Below, piece after piece: positions 1 through 6,861 of a stretch of 10,183 nucleotides of DNA. The DNA is from Lawsonibacter sp. (GTDB lineage: Bacteria; Bacillota; Clostridia; Oscillospirales; Oscillospiraceae). Below the pieces are notes generated by a model. That model had not been told where the DNA came from. It was given only the letters and a program-made list of their open reading frames with translations, and did no database searches. Location: the NCBI GenBank assembly GCA_022798855.1, contig JAAWNI010000070.1:1-10183 (forward strand). Direction: 5' to 3'. Each line of letters opens with the position of its first letter. The stretch's first letter is position 1. Made by a program: the position numbers and the translations under genes.

Positions 1-338
1 GCCCCCCGGAAGGTGCCGTCGCCGCCGATGGCCACAATGCCGTCCAGCCCCAGCAGCTTGCAGGTGGCCAGGGCCTTGGCCCGGCCCTCCTCCTCCATGA
101 ACTCGATGCTCCGGGCGGTGTACAGAATCGTACCGCCCCGGTTGATGATGCGGCTGACGCTGGAGCCGTCCAGACGGACAAAGTCGCTGGTGATCAGGCC
201 GCTCCAGCCCCGCCGGATGCCGATACACTCGATGCCCTGGCCCACCGCCGTGCGCACCACGGCCCGGACCGCCGAGTTCATGCCGGGCGCGTCGCCGCCG
301 CTGGTCAGCACACCGATCCGCCTAATTTTATCGCCCAT
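1..338 (-). CDS. pfkA: 6-phosphofructokinase, N-terminal part (cut by window start)
   Basis: ATP-dependent phosphofructokinase, which phosphorylates fructose 6-phosphate to fructose 1,6-bisphosphate in cytoplasmic glycolysis. Only the first 112 codons are present; the gene runs off the left edge, out of a family length of about 320 residues. Seen in the translation: the nucleotide-binding start IGVLTSGGDAPGMN (residues 8-21), GGTILYTAR (68-76) and IGGDGTF (104-110). The Gly after GGD is, from family knowledge, the residue typical of ATP-using rather than pyrophosphate-using enzymes; the second determinant of that choice lies outside the window. The ATG at 336-338 is preceded by a strong ribosome binding site AAGGAGG (complement of 349-355) ten bases upstream. 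It has its own promoter, so it is probably transcribed separately from thiN. The identification is secure. Confidence 0.93.
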   Translation of the reverse strand, partial: MGDKIRRIGVLTSGGDAPGMNSAVRAVVRTAVGQGIECIGIRRGWSGLITSDFVRLDGSSVSRIINRGGTILYTARSIEFMEEEGRAKALATCKLLGLDGIVAIGGDGTFRG

Positions 339-410
339 AGTACAACTGCCTCCTTATTATCCCGGTCCGGCCTCCGGCAGCCCGGAGAGGGCCGTTTTTA
401 AGCAACCTTT

Positions 411-439
411 ATTATGTCATTGTTTCAGCGGAATGTCAA
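411..439 (-). promoter_or_regulatory. Predicted sigma-A promoter of pfkA
   Basis: Read on the minus strand, a perfect -35 box TTGACA (434-439) is followed after 17 bases by CATAAT (411-416), one mismatch from the -10 consensus. Transcription would start near 404, giving a leader of about 66 nt. The leader holds a small GC hairpin (CTCCGG 372-377 with CCGGAG 382-387) before the ribosome binding site. Assigned by sequence match only. Confidence 0.75.
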
Positions 440-505
440 GAACTGGCGGCTGTCAGGGAGCGTCCTGCCGCACATTTTATCGCAATCACCAAAATGGGCG
501 CGTTC

Positions 506-580
506 TGTAGGGGCGGCCTTTGGCCGCCTGTTTGTAATAGACAGATATATTTTTGCGGGCGGACAATGTCCGCCCCTACA
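506..580. repeat. 75-bp inverted-repeat element with two internal hairpins
   Basis: The ends are perfect 11-bp inverted repeats, TGTAGGGGCGG (506-516) and CCGCCCCTACA (570-580). Inside are two hairpins: GGCGGCC/GGCCGCC (512-518 with 522-528, TTT loop) and GGGCGGACA/TGTCCGCCC (557-565 with 567-575). The middle is AT-rich (about 529-554). It has no coding capacity, and no clear target-site duplication is visible. The form fits a small palindromic or MITE-like repeat. It sits 34 bp beyond the thiN stop and could limit read-through between thiN and pfkA, but no proper T-tract follows either hairpin, so a terminator role is only possible. Confidence 0.72.
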
Positions 581-614
581 TTAAAATCTGTGAATGGGAC
601 ATGCGGCTGTCATG

Positions 615-1286
615 TTATACGGCCCAAAGCTTGGGGAGCTGGGAGTAGAAGCCCCCTTTCTCCTCCCACAGCAGGAGCAGGCTCCCTTTCTCCACCGACA
701 CCTGGGCGGGCTCCCCCAGGAACTGGTTGCTCACCCCCAGGGGGAAGTCCCCCGTCAGGACGCTGCGGTCCAGGGGGTATTTCAGCCCTTGCAGGGTGAC
801 CCCCTCCGCCGTCCCGCTGTTGCAGAAGACGGACAGAAACCCCCGCATTTCCGCCGGAAAGCTGAGCCGCTGTCCGTCCCGGATACAGGTGGCCGCCGTC
901 TTTTCCCCGGCCAGAAAGCCCTGCGCCCCGTGGCGGGTCAGCCAGTCCAGGAGCTGGAGGTTGCCCAAGGTGTGCTCCAGCCGTCCGCCCACCCCGCCCA
1001 GGAGGATGAAGCGGCGGTAGCCCAGCTCCAGGCCCTTGCGCAGGGCGAAGACCATATCGGTGTCGTCCTTCTCCGCCGGGAGCTGGATGACGTTGGGGTG
1101 GCTGGGCCGGTGGCCCAGGGAGTCGAAGTCGCCCACCGCCAGGTCGGGGTTCACCCCGTAGGCCATCAGGGAGTCGAACCCCAGGTCGGCGGCGATGACG
1201 TAGTCCCCCAGCTTGGGGTAGGGGCGCAGCGCGGGCGTCAGGGACATGGCCCCCACGATGTAGCAGATGTTAAAAGAGGGATTCAC
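615..1286 (-). CDS. thiN: Thiamine pyrophosphokinase (thiamine diphosphokinase)
   Basis: Transfers pyrophosphate from ATP to thiamine to give thiamine diphosphate, a cytoplasmic salvage step. The 223-residue length is typical. Family motifs are present in order: AADLGFDSL (32-40), GDFDS (52-56), EKDDTDMVFAL (72-82), GGVGGRLEHTLGNLQLL (97-113) and a C-terminal GVSNQF (184-189) that matches the thiamine-binding end of the family. The start is GTG at 1284-1286; the N-terminus NICYIVGA resembles the usual start of clostridial homologues, and a GGAG lies 11 bases upstream. The next Met, residue 14, would remove part of the first beta strand. It is divergent from the his operon, faces the same way as pfkA, and has its own promoter. 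No TPP riboswitch is seen in its short leader. Confidence 0.93.
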   Translation of the reverse strand: MNPSFNICYIVGAMSLTPALRPYPKLGDYVIAADLGFDSLMAYGVNPDLAVGDFDSLGHRPSHPNVIQLPAEKDDTDMVFALRKGLELGYRRFILLGGVGGRLEHTLGNLQLLDWLTRHGAQGFLAGEKTAATCIRDGQRLSFPAEMRGFLSVFCNSGTAEGVTLQGLKYPLDRSVLTGDFPLGVSNQFLGEPAQVSVEKGSLLLLWEEKGGFYSQLPKLWAV

Positions 1287-1362
1287 GGTATACCACGCTC
1301 CGGTTCTCTATAAAATTACGCCGCCCTCCCACCTCCGGCCGCGGCGGATGTCACTGACTGCT

Positions 1363-1392
1363 ATTATAATACAGCACCACCCGGTTTTGCAA
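1363..1392 (-). promoter_or_regulatory. Predicted sigma-A promoter of thiN
   Basis: On the minus strand TTGCAA (1387-1392) is followed by an 18-base spacer and a perfect TATAAT (1363-1368). The start point would be near 1356, leaving a GC-rich leader of about 70 nt before the GTG start. The -35 box contains a TGCAA core like the half-sites of the candidate operator at 1484-1520. Confidence 0.68.
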
Positions 1393-1483
1393 GAAATTAT
1401 ATGGCTTTCTTGGGCCGATCCCACCACGGACGGGCGTTTCCGGCTAAACCACGGCTTTCCCCTCTGATTGGCGGGTCATGTTT

Positions 1484-1520
1484 GTGCAAAATGGCGCTTG
1501 ACTTCCGTGAACTATTGCAC
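1484..1520. promoter_or_regulatory. Inverted repeat around the his -35 box, candidate operator
   Basis: GTGCAA (1484-1489) and TTGCAC (1515-1520) form a perfect 6-bp inverted repeat separated by 25 bases. Including the next bases, the arms are GTGCAAAA and, on the other strand, GTGCAATA. The centres are 31 bp apart, about three helical turns, and the arms bracket the -35 box while the right arm abuts the -10 box. A dimeric repressor bound here would block the promoter. The regulator is unknown; a TrpR-like HisR/YerC type regulator is one candidate from general knowledge of Firmicutes histidine regulation, not from this sequence. Confidence 0.35.
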
Positions 1521-1526
1521 TACTAT
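1498..1526 (+). promoter_or_regulatory. Predicted sigma-A promoter of the his operon
   Basis: TTGACT (1498-1503) is separated by 17 bases from TACTAT (1521-1526). An overlapping TATGAT (1524-1529) would have a 20-base spacer and is less likely. The start would be near 1533, giving a leader of about 55 nt before hisZ. No T-box consensus and no histidine-rich leader peptide can be seen, so control at initiation is more likely than leader attenuation. Confidence 0.62.
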
Positions 1527-1547
1527 GATAAAGCATAAAAGAAACGG

Positions 1548-1573
1548 CGTGCCCCATTCCCGTGGAGGGCACG
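1548..1573 (+). promoter_or_regulatory. Leader hairpin directly before the hisZ ribosome binding site
   Basis: CGTGCCC (1548-1554) pairs with GGGCACG (1567-1573), a 7-bp stem with a 12-base loop. It ends one base before the ribosome binding site AAGGAGG (1575-1581), which is 6 bases from the hisZ ATG. It is not followed by a T-tract, so it is not a terminator. It could influence translation of the first operon gene or stabilise the 5' end; either role is inference. Confidence 0.4.
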
Positions 1574-1587
1574 GAAGGAGGAAGGGC

Positions 1588-2652
1588 ATGGGACCGTTGG
1601 ACAGTGAAAGGGTGGTGGGCCAGCTGAGGGAGCTGTACCGCCGCTATGGATATATTCAGTACAAGATGAGCAAGTTTGAACCCTACGACCTCTATGTTCA
1701 GAACAAGAGCTTTTTGGTCAGCGAGGATATCCTGACCTTTACCGACGCCGACGGGAGGCTGATGGCGCTGAAGCCGGACGTGACCCTCTCCATTGTGAAG
1801 AACGCCAAGGAGGGGGGCGGTTTGCAGAAGGTGTATTACAGCGAGAATGTGTACCGGACCACGCCCATCACCCGGAGCTTTCAGGAGATCATGCAGACCG
1901 GCCTGGAGTGTGTGGGGGAGGTCGACCTGGTGGCCATGGGCGAGGTGCTGCTGCTGGCGGCCAGGAGCCTGGAGCTGATTAGCGGGGACTATCTGCTGGA
2001 CGTCAGCCATTTGGGCTTTGTGGCCGGGCTGCTGGACAGCGCCGGCGTGGAGGAGGACTGCCGGGACCGGCTGCTGGAGCTGATGGGGGAGAAGAACACC
2101 TCCTCCCTGGGGAGCCTGTGCCGGGAGCTGGGGCTGGCCCCGGAGGTGTCGGAGGACCTGTGCCGGCTGGCCGCCCTCTTCGGCCCGCCGGGGGAGGCGT
2201 TTCCGGTGCTGGAAGGGATGGTTCGGGGGGAGCGGATGGAGGCGGCCCTCCAGGAGCTGCGGGATGTCTGCGCCCTGATTCCGGAGGACCACCTCAGACT
2301 GGATTTCTCCGTCGTCAACGACATGGACTACTATAACGGCTTTATCTTCCGGGGCTACATCCCAGGGCTGCCCAGCGGGGTGCTGTCCGGCGGGCGCTAT
2401 GACAACCTGCTGCGCCAGATGGGCCGGAGCGGCGGTGCGGTGGGCTTCGCCGTATATATGAACCTGCTGGAGCGGCTGGAACAGCCGGAGCCGGGCTACG
2501 ACGCCGACGTGCTCCTGCTCTACGACGGCCAGACCCCCGCCGCTTCGGTGCTGCGGGAGGCGGAGGCCTGCCGTATGCGGGGGGAGAGCGTCCGGGTGGA
2601 GCGGAGCGCGCCGGAGGGGCTGTCCTTCCGGACGGTGCGAAAGGTGGGGTAA
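1588..2652 (+). CDS. hisZ: ATP phosphoribosyltransferase regulatory subunit HisZ
   Basis: A catalytically inactive histidyl-tRNA synthetase paralogue that assembles with short-form HisG and is needed for activity and histidine feedback of the first pathway step. The protein is 354 residues. Class II synthetase-like elements are visible: KPDVTLSIVKNAK (62-74), a motif-2-like stretch around VYRTTPITRSFQEIMQTGLE (89-108), DMDYYNGFIFRGYIPG (245-260) and SGGRYDNLL (267-275) followed by GGAVGFAVYMNLLERL. The last 50 residues (DADVLLLYDG onward) look like the first part of an anticodon-binding type alpha/beta fold and stop short. The ATG at 1588 is chosen because AAGGAGG lies 6 bases upstream; the frame is open from 1468, but that stretch contains the promoter. 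It heads the operon, 2 nt before hisG. Confidence 0.92.
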   Translation: MGPLDSERVVGQLRELYRRYGYIQYKMSKFEPYDLYVQNKSFLVSEDILTFTDADGRLMALKPDVTLSIVKNAKEGGGLQKVYYSENVYRTTPITRSFQEIMQTGLECVGEVDLVAMGEVLLLAARSLELISGDYLLDVSHLGFVAGLLDSAGVEEDCRDRLLELMGEKNTSSLGSLCRELGLAPEVSEDLCRLAALFGPPGEAFPVLEGMVRGERMEAALQELRDVCALIPEDHLRLDFSVVNDMDYYNGFIFRGYIPGLPSGVLSGGRYDNLLRQMGRSGGAVGFAVYMNLLERLEQPEPGYDADVLLLYDGQTPAASVLREAEACRMRGESVRVERSAPEGLSFRTVRKVG

Positions 2653-2654
2653 GG

Positions 2655-3281
2655 ATGATCAATATCGCTCTGCCGAAGGGCCGTTTGGGGGAGCGGGTCT
2701 ACCGGATTTTGGAACAGGTGGGCTACCCCTGCCCCTCCGTCCTGGAGGACAACCGAAAACTGATTTTTGAAAATCCGGAAGCCGGTGTGCGCTACTTCTG
2801 GGTCAAGCCCAGCGACGTGGCCAGCTATGTGGAGCGGGCTGCCGCCGATGTGGGCATCGCCGGGAAGGACGTTCTGCTGGAGTACCAGCCGGAGGTCTAT
2901 GAGCTGGCCGACCTGGGGATCGGAAAGTGCCGGATGTGCGCGGCGGGAAGGCGGGGCTTTCGGGACCGGCGGGACCAGACCCTGCGGGTGGCCACCAAGT
3001 TCCCCAAAATCGCCAAGGGCTACTACAGCGCCCAGAGCCGGGACATCGACATCATCAAGCTCCACGGGTCCATTGAGCTGGCCCCGCTGGTGGGGCTGAG
3101 CGACGTGATCGTGGACCTGGTGGAGACGGGGAAGACCCTCCAGGAGAACGACTTGGAGGTCATTGAGACAATCGTCCCCATCAGCGCCCGGCTGATCGCC
3201 AACAAGGTGAGCTATAAATTCAAGTACCAGGAGATCACAGCCCTGTGCAGTCAGGTGGATGAGCTGTGCCGCCAGCGGTGA
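2655..3281 (+). CDS. hisG: ATP phosphoribosyltransferase catalytic subunit, short form
   Basis: Catalyses the committed step, joining ATP and PRPP to phosphoribosyl-ATP. At 208 residues it is the short form lacking the C-terminal ACT-like regulatory domain, which agrees with the hisZ gene just upstream. Motifs: INIALPKGRL at the start (2-11), ENPEAGVRYFWVKPSDVASYVE (39-60), DVGIAGKD (65-72), RVATKFP (111-117), KLHGSIELAPLVGLSD (135-150) and the PRPP-binding loop DLVETGKTL (154-162), then ISARLIANK. The ATG follows the hisZ TAA by 2 nt and its ribosome binding site is weak (GGTGGGGTAAGG), so translation is probably coupled to hisZ. No defects are seen. Confidence 0.96.
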   Translation: MINIALPKGRLGERVYRILEQVGYPCPSVLEDNRKLIFENPEAGVRYFWVKPSDVASYVERAAADVGIAGKDVLLEYQPEVYELADLGIGKCRMCAAGRRGFRDRRDQTLRVATKFPKIAKGYYSAQSRDIDIIKLHGSIELAPLVGLSDVIVDLVETGKTLQENDLEVIETIVPISARLIANKVSYKFKYQEITALCSQVDELCRQR

Positions 3282-3304
3282 TTTCGGGAGGGAGTGAGAG
3301 GGCA

Positions 3305-4591
3305 ATGATAAAAATTTACCCATATGGGGAGGTCCCGCCGGAGGGGATTCTGTCCCGCCGGGAGGAGCTGCCCGATGTCTCCGGCCCGGTGGCGGAGATC
3401 ATCGCCGCCGTGCGCCGGGAGGGGGACAGGGCGCTGAGCCGTTACGCCCTGGCCTTTGACGGGGCGGCCCCGGAGGAGCTGGAGGTCAGCCCCGCCCAGG
3501 TGGCCCAGGCGCTGAAGGCCCTGGACCCCCAGCTGCGGCCGGTTTTGGAGGAAGCGGCGGAAAATATCCGCGCCTTCCACAGCCGCCAGGTGCGAAACAG
3601 CTTTGTCATAACCGAGCGGGAGGGGGCCATCCTGGGCCAGAAGGCAGTCCCGCTGGACCGGGTGGGCCTGTACATCCCCGGGGGTACCGCCGCCTACCCC
3701 TCCACCGTGCTGATGAACGCCATCCCCGCCAAAATCGCCGGGTGCGGGGAGGTCGTCATGGTTTCGCCGCCCACCTGCGGCGGAGATGTGGACCCCGTTG
3801 TTCTGGCCGCCGCCGGAATCGCCGGAGTGGACCGGGTGTTTCGGGTGGGCGGGGCCCAGGCGGTGGCAGCCCTGGCTTATGGCACCGAGAGCGTCCCCAG
3901 GGTGGACAAGATTGTGGGCCCGGGCAACGCCTACGTGGCGGAAGCCAAGCGTCAGGTCTTTGGACAGGTGGCCATCGACATGATCGCCGGCCCCAGCGAG
4001 ATTTTAGTCATCGCCGACGGGGCCAGCGATGCCCGCTGGATTGCCGCCGACCTGCTCAGCCAGGCGGAGCACGACAAAAACGCCAGCGCCGTCCTGATCA
4101 CCGACTCGCCCTCCCTGGCCCAGGCGGCGGCCCGTGAGGTGGAGGTCCAGCTGGCGTCCCTGCCCAGGCGGGACATCGCCCGGGCGTCCATCGAGAACAA
4201 CGGAAAGATTATCCTCACCGGGAACCTCCTCCAGGCCATTGAGATCGCCAACCAGCTGGCCCCGGAGCACCTGGAGCTGTGCGTGGACAACCCATTTGAC
4301 TACCTGGACAAGATACGCCACGCCGGGTCCATCTTCCTGGGCCGCTCCTGCCCGGAAGCCCTGGGGGACTATCTGGCCGGACCCAACCACACCCTGCCCA
4401 CCGGAGGCACGGCCCGGTTCTCCAGCCCCCTGTCGGTGGACGACTTTGTGAAAAAGTCCCAGTTCACCTACTACACCCCCGCCGCCCTGGGGAAGGCGGC
4501 CGGGAAAATCGCCCGTTTTGCCCGGGAGGAGGGGCTGGAGGGCCACGCCCGCAGCGCTCTGTCCCGCTTAGGCCAGGAGGTGGAGCCATGA
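3305..4591 (+). CDS. hisD: Histidinol dehydrogenase
   Basis: Zinc enzyme that oxidises L-histidinol twice with NAD to L-histidine, the last step of the pathway. It is 428 residues, the usual length. The residues corresponding to the known E. coli active site are all present: zinc ligands Gln253 and His256 in SQAEHD, catalytic Glu321-His322 in APEHLEL, zinc ligand Asp355 in GDYLAGPNHTLPTGG and zinc ligand His414 in the C-terminal EGHARSALSRL. VGLYIPGGTAAYPSTVLMNAIPAKIAGC and KIVGPGNAYVAEAKRQVFG are also typical. The ATG at 3305 is preferred over an in-frame GTG at 3266, which lies inside hisG; a purine-rich GGGAGGGAG precedes the ATG. The stop overlaps the hisC start (ATGA). Confidence 0.97.
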   Translation: MIKIYPYGEVPPEGILSRREELPDVSGPVAEIIAAVRREGDRALSRYALAFDGAAPEELEVSPAQVAQALKALDPQLRPVLEEAAENIRAFHSRQVRNSFVITEREGAILGQKAVPLDRVGLYIPGGTAAYPSTVLMNAIPAKIAGCGEVVMVSPPTCGGDVDPVVLAAAGIAGVDRVFRVGGAQAVAALAYGTESVPRVDKIVGPGNAYVAEAKRQVFGQVAIDMIAGPSEILVIADGASDARWIAADLLSQAEHDKNASAVLITDSPSLAQAAAREVEVQLASLPRRDIARASIENNGKIILTGNLLQAIEIANQLAPEHLELCVDNPFDYLDKIRHAGSIFLGRSCPEALGDYLAGPNHTLPTGGTARFSSPLSVDDFVKKSQFTYYTPAALGKAAGKIARFAREEGLEGHARSALSRLGQEVEP

Positions 4592-5655
4592 GCCGCTATA
4601 TGAGCGCCCGCTTTGACGGGCTGGAAGCCTATGTCCCCGGGGAGCAGCCCCAGGATATGCGGTATGTGAAGCTGAACACCAACGAGTCCCCCTTCCCGCC
4701 CTCGCCGGAGGTGCGCGCGGCGGTGAACGCCGCCGAGGCGGAGCGGCTGAACCGCTATCCCGACCCGGAGGGGAAGGTGCTGCGGGCCAGGCTGGCGGAG
4801 ATGTACGGCGTGGAGCCGGACAACGTCTTTCTGGCCAACGGCTCTGACGAGCTGCTGTTCTTCGCCTTCCTGGCCTTCTGCGACGGGGAGCGCCCGGTGG
4901 CCTTTCCAAGCATCAGCTATGGCTTTTACCCGGTCTACGCCCAGCTGCTCCGCCTGCCTTACACAGAGGTCCCCCTGAGGGAGGGCTTCGTCCTGGACCC
5001 GGCGGACTACTGCGGGCTGGGGAAAAACATCGTCATCGCCAACCCCAACGCCCCCACCGGCCGGGCCATTTCGACGGCGGATATTGAGGAGATCGTCCGG
5101 TCCAATCCGGACCACGTGGTCCTTATTGACGAAGCCTATGTGGACTTCGGTGGGGAGAGCTGCCTGCCCCTCATACATAAGTACGACAATCTGCTGGTGT
5201 GCCAGACCTTCTCCAAGTTCCGCTCCCTGGCGGGGGGGCGGCTGGGCTTCGCGCTGGCGGGCGGGGGGCTGATTGCCGGCCTGGAGAAGATCAGGTACTC
5301 CATCAACTCCTACAACATCAACCGGCTGACCGCCGCCGCCGCCCTGGCCACCCTGGACAGCAACGGCTATTACCTGGAGAACAGCAAAAAAATCCAGGCC
5401 AGCCGGGCCTACGCCGCGGCGGAGCTGGACAAGCTGGGCTTTGAGACGCTCCCCAGCCTGGCCAACTTCATTTTCACCCGCTGCCCCCGGATGGAGGGGG
5501 GAGCCCTCTACCAGGCCTTGAAGGCCAAGGGGGTGCTGGTCCGCCACTGGGACAGGCCGGAGATTTCCGACTGGCTCCGGGTGACCATTGGCACTCGGGA
5601 GCAGATGGACATATTCCTGGACAAGGTCCGGGAAATTTTGAAGGAGGCGGGCTGA
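4588..5655 (+). CDS. hisC: Histidinol-phosphate aminotransferase
   Basis: PLP-dependent fold-type I aminotransferase that converts imidazole acetol phosphate and glutamate to histidinol phosphate. It has 355 residues, normal for the family. Visible features: KLNTNESPFPPSP near the N-terminus, NPNAPTGR, DEAYVDFG with the Asp that contacts the PLP ring nitrogen, the Schiff-base Lys210 in TFSKFRSLAGGRLGFA with phosphate-binding Arg218 eight residues on, and the C-terminal WLRVTIGT with the substrate carboxylate Arg. The residue right after the lysine is Phe, where Ala or Ser is usual. The ATG overlaps the hisD stop (ATGA), and AGGAGG (4575-4580) lies 7 bases upstream, so expression is coupled. 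Other family I aminotransferases are similar, but the operon settles the role. Confidence 0.95.
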   Translation: MSRYMSARFDGLEAYVPGEQPQDMRYVKLNTNESPFPPSPEVRAAVNAAEAERLNRYPDPEGKVLRARLAEMYGVEPDNVFLANGSDELLFFAFLAFCDGERPVAFPSISYGFYPVYAQLLRLPYTEVPLREGFVLDPADYCGLGKNIVIANPNAPTGRAISTADIEEIVRSNPDHVVLIDEAYVDFGGESCLPLIHKYDNLLVCQTFSKFRSLAGGRLGFALAGGGLIAGLEKIRYSINSYNINRLTAAAALATLDSNGYYLENSKKIQASRAYAAAELDKLGFETLPSLANFIFTRCPRMEGGALYQALKAKGVLVRHWDRPEISDWLRVTIGTREQMDIFLDKVREILKEAG

Positions 5656-5656
5656 G

Positions 5657-6244
5657 ATGCGCGGAGCGGAGCTGGCCCGCAGGACGGCGGAGACGGATAT
5701 CCGCCTGTCCCTGGACCTGGACGGGGTCGGGAGGAGCGAAATTGATACGGGCTGCGGCTTTTTGGACCATATGCTGACTCTTTTTGCCCGCCACGGCCGG
5801 TTTGACCTGAACATTTCCTGTAAAGGCGACACCTATGTGGACGGCCACCACACGGTGGAGGATGTGGGCATCTGCCTGGGGGACGCCTTCGCCCAGGCCC
5901 TGGGGGAGAAGCGGGGGATCGTCCGCTACGGCTCCTGCACGCTGCCTATGGACGAAGCCCTGATCCTCACCGCCGTGGACATCAGCGGCCGGGGGATGCT
6001 GTGCTATGGGCTGGACATCCCCGCCCAGAAGGTGGGGGACTTTGACACGGAGCTGGCCAAGGAATTTCTCATTGCCTTCGCCCGGCGGTCCGACATGACA
6101 ATCCATGTCCGCCAGCTGGCGGGGGAGAACAGCCACCACATCATCGAGGGCATGTTCAAGAGCCTGGCCCGCTCCCTGGGGGCGGCAGTTGCCATCGACC
6201 CCAGGTTTTCCCAGGAAATCCCCTCCACAAAGGGGGTGCTGTGA
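5657..6244 (+). CDS. hisB: Imidazoleglycerol-phosphate dehydratase, monofunctional
   Basis: Manganese enzyme that dehydrates imidazole glycerol phosphate to imidazole acetol phosphate. The 195-residue length shows the monofunctional form, without the HAD phosphatase domain fused in E. coli; the phosphatase role falls to the PHP-type gene at the operon end. Metal-binding motifs of both halves of the fold are intact: GFLDHML (34-40), GDTYVDGHHTVEDVGI (57-72), PMDEAL (97-102) and NSHHIIEGMFK (158-168). The ATG lies one base after the hisC stop, with AAGGAGG (5641-5647) inside the end of hisC. Its TGA overlaps the hisH ATG by one base. Confidence 0.97.
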   Translation: MRGAELARRTAETDIRLSLDLDGVGRSEIDTGCGFLDHMLTLFARHGRFDLNISCKGDTYVDGHHTVEDVGICLGDAFAQALGEKRGIVRYGSCTLPMDEALILTAVDISGRGMLCYGLDIPAQKVGDFDTELAKEFLIAFARRSDMTIHVRQLAGENSHHIIEGMFKSLARSLGAAVAIDPRFSQEIPSTKGVL

Positions 6245-6861
6245 TGCTGGCCATTGTGGACTACGGAGTGGGCAACCTGTTTTCCCTGCGGTGCTCCCTC
6301 CAGGCGGTGGGGGCGGAGGCGGCCGTCACCGGGGACGAGGGGGTGCTGGCCAAGGCGGACCGGGTGGTCCTCCCCGGAGTGGGGGCCTTCGGCGACGCCG
6401 CCGGGGCGCTGCGCCGCGCCGGCCTGGACCGGGCGGTCCTGCGGGAGGCGGAGCGGGGCAAGCCCCTGCTGGGCATCTGCCTGGGAATGCAGCTGCTCCT
6501 GGACTACAGCACGGAGTACGGGCGGCACCGGGGCCTGGGGCTGATTCCGGGGGCGGTCCAGCCCATCCGGCCTGTGGTGCCGGAGGCATACAAGGTGCCC
6601 CATATCGGCTGGAACGCCCTGAGCTTTCCCAAGGACAGGCCGGCCAGCCCCCTGTTCCGCTACATCCAGGAGGGGGACTGCGTTTACTTTGTCCACTCCT
6701 ACGCCGGGACGGACTGCCGGGAGCACACCATCGCCACGGCGGAGTACGGCCCCGCGCTGACCGCCGCGGTGGCCCGGGACAACGTCTATGGCGTCCAGTT
6801 CCACCCGGAGAAGAGCGGAACGGTGGGGCTCAATATTCTGAGAGCGTTTTGTGAGCTGTAG
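6244..6861 (+). CDS. hisH: Imidazole glycerol phosphate synthase, glutaminase subunit
   Basis: Class I glutamine amidotransferase that releases ammonia and channels it to HisF. It has 205 residues. The catalytic triad is visible: Cys79 in LLGICLGMQLL, and His187 and Glu189 in GVQFHPEKSG. VLPGVGAFGDA (42-52) and KVPHIGWN also match the family. I chose the ATG at 6244 over the GTG at 6241: it gives the standard start MLAIVDYGVGNLFSL and the better distance (7 bases) from the AAAGGGGG ribosome binding site. The start overlaps the hisB stop (TGATG). The end, ILRAFCEL, looks native, and a palindromic repeat begins at once after the stop. Confidence 0.96.
   Translation: MLAIVDYGVGNLFSLRCSLQAVGAEAAVTGDEGVLAKADRVVLPGVGAFGDAAGALRRAGLDRAVLREAERGKPLLGICLGMQLLLDYSTEYGRHRGLGLIPGAVQPIRPVVPEAYKVPHIGWNALSFPKDRPASPLFRYIQEGDCVYFVHSYAGTDCREHTIATAEYGPALTAAVARDNVYGVQFHPEKSGTVGLNILRAFCEL

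Noticed and set aside
594..1313. Open frame on the plus strand opposite thiN
   Set aside because: thiN on the other strand has full family motifs; the plus-strand product is low-complexity and has no convincing ribosome binding site.
1468..1587. A longer N-terminus for hisZ
   Set aside because: The region contains the promoter and leader hairpin, and the ATG at 1588 has an ideal ribosome binding site and a normal HisZ start.
1287..1587. T-box, histidine leader peptide or other riboswitch before hisZ
   Set aside because: The predicted leader is only about 55 nt; I find no T-box consensus, no run of His codons and no terminator/antiterminator pair.
4471..5832. Long open frame on the minus strand (453 codons) opposite hisD, hisC and hisB
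   Set aside because: It is an antisense shadow of three well-recognised genes in high-GC sequence; the translation is rich in Pro, Gly, Arg and Gln with no domain pattern.
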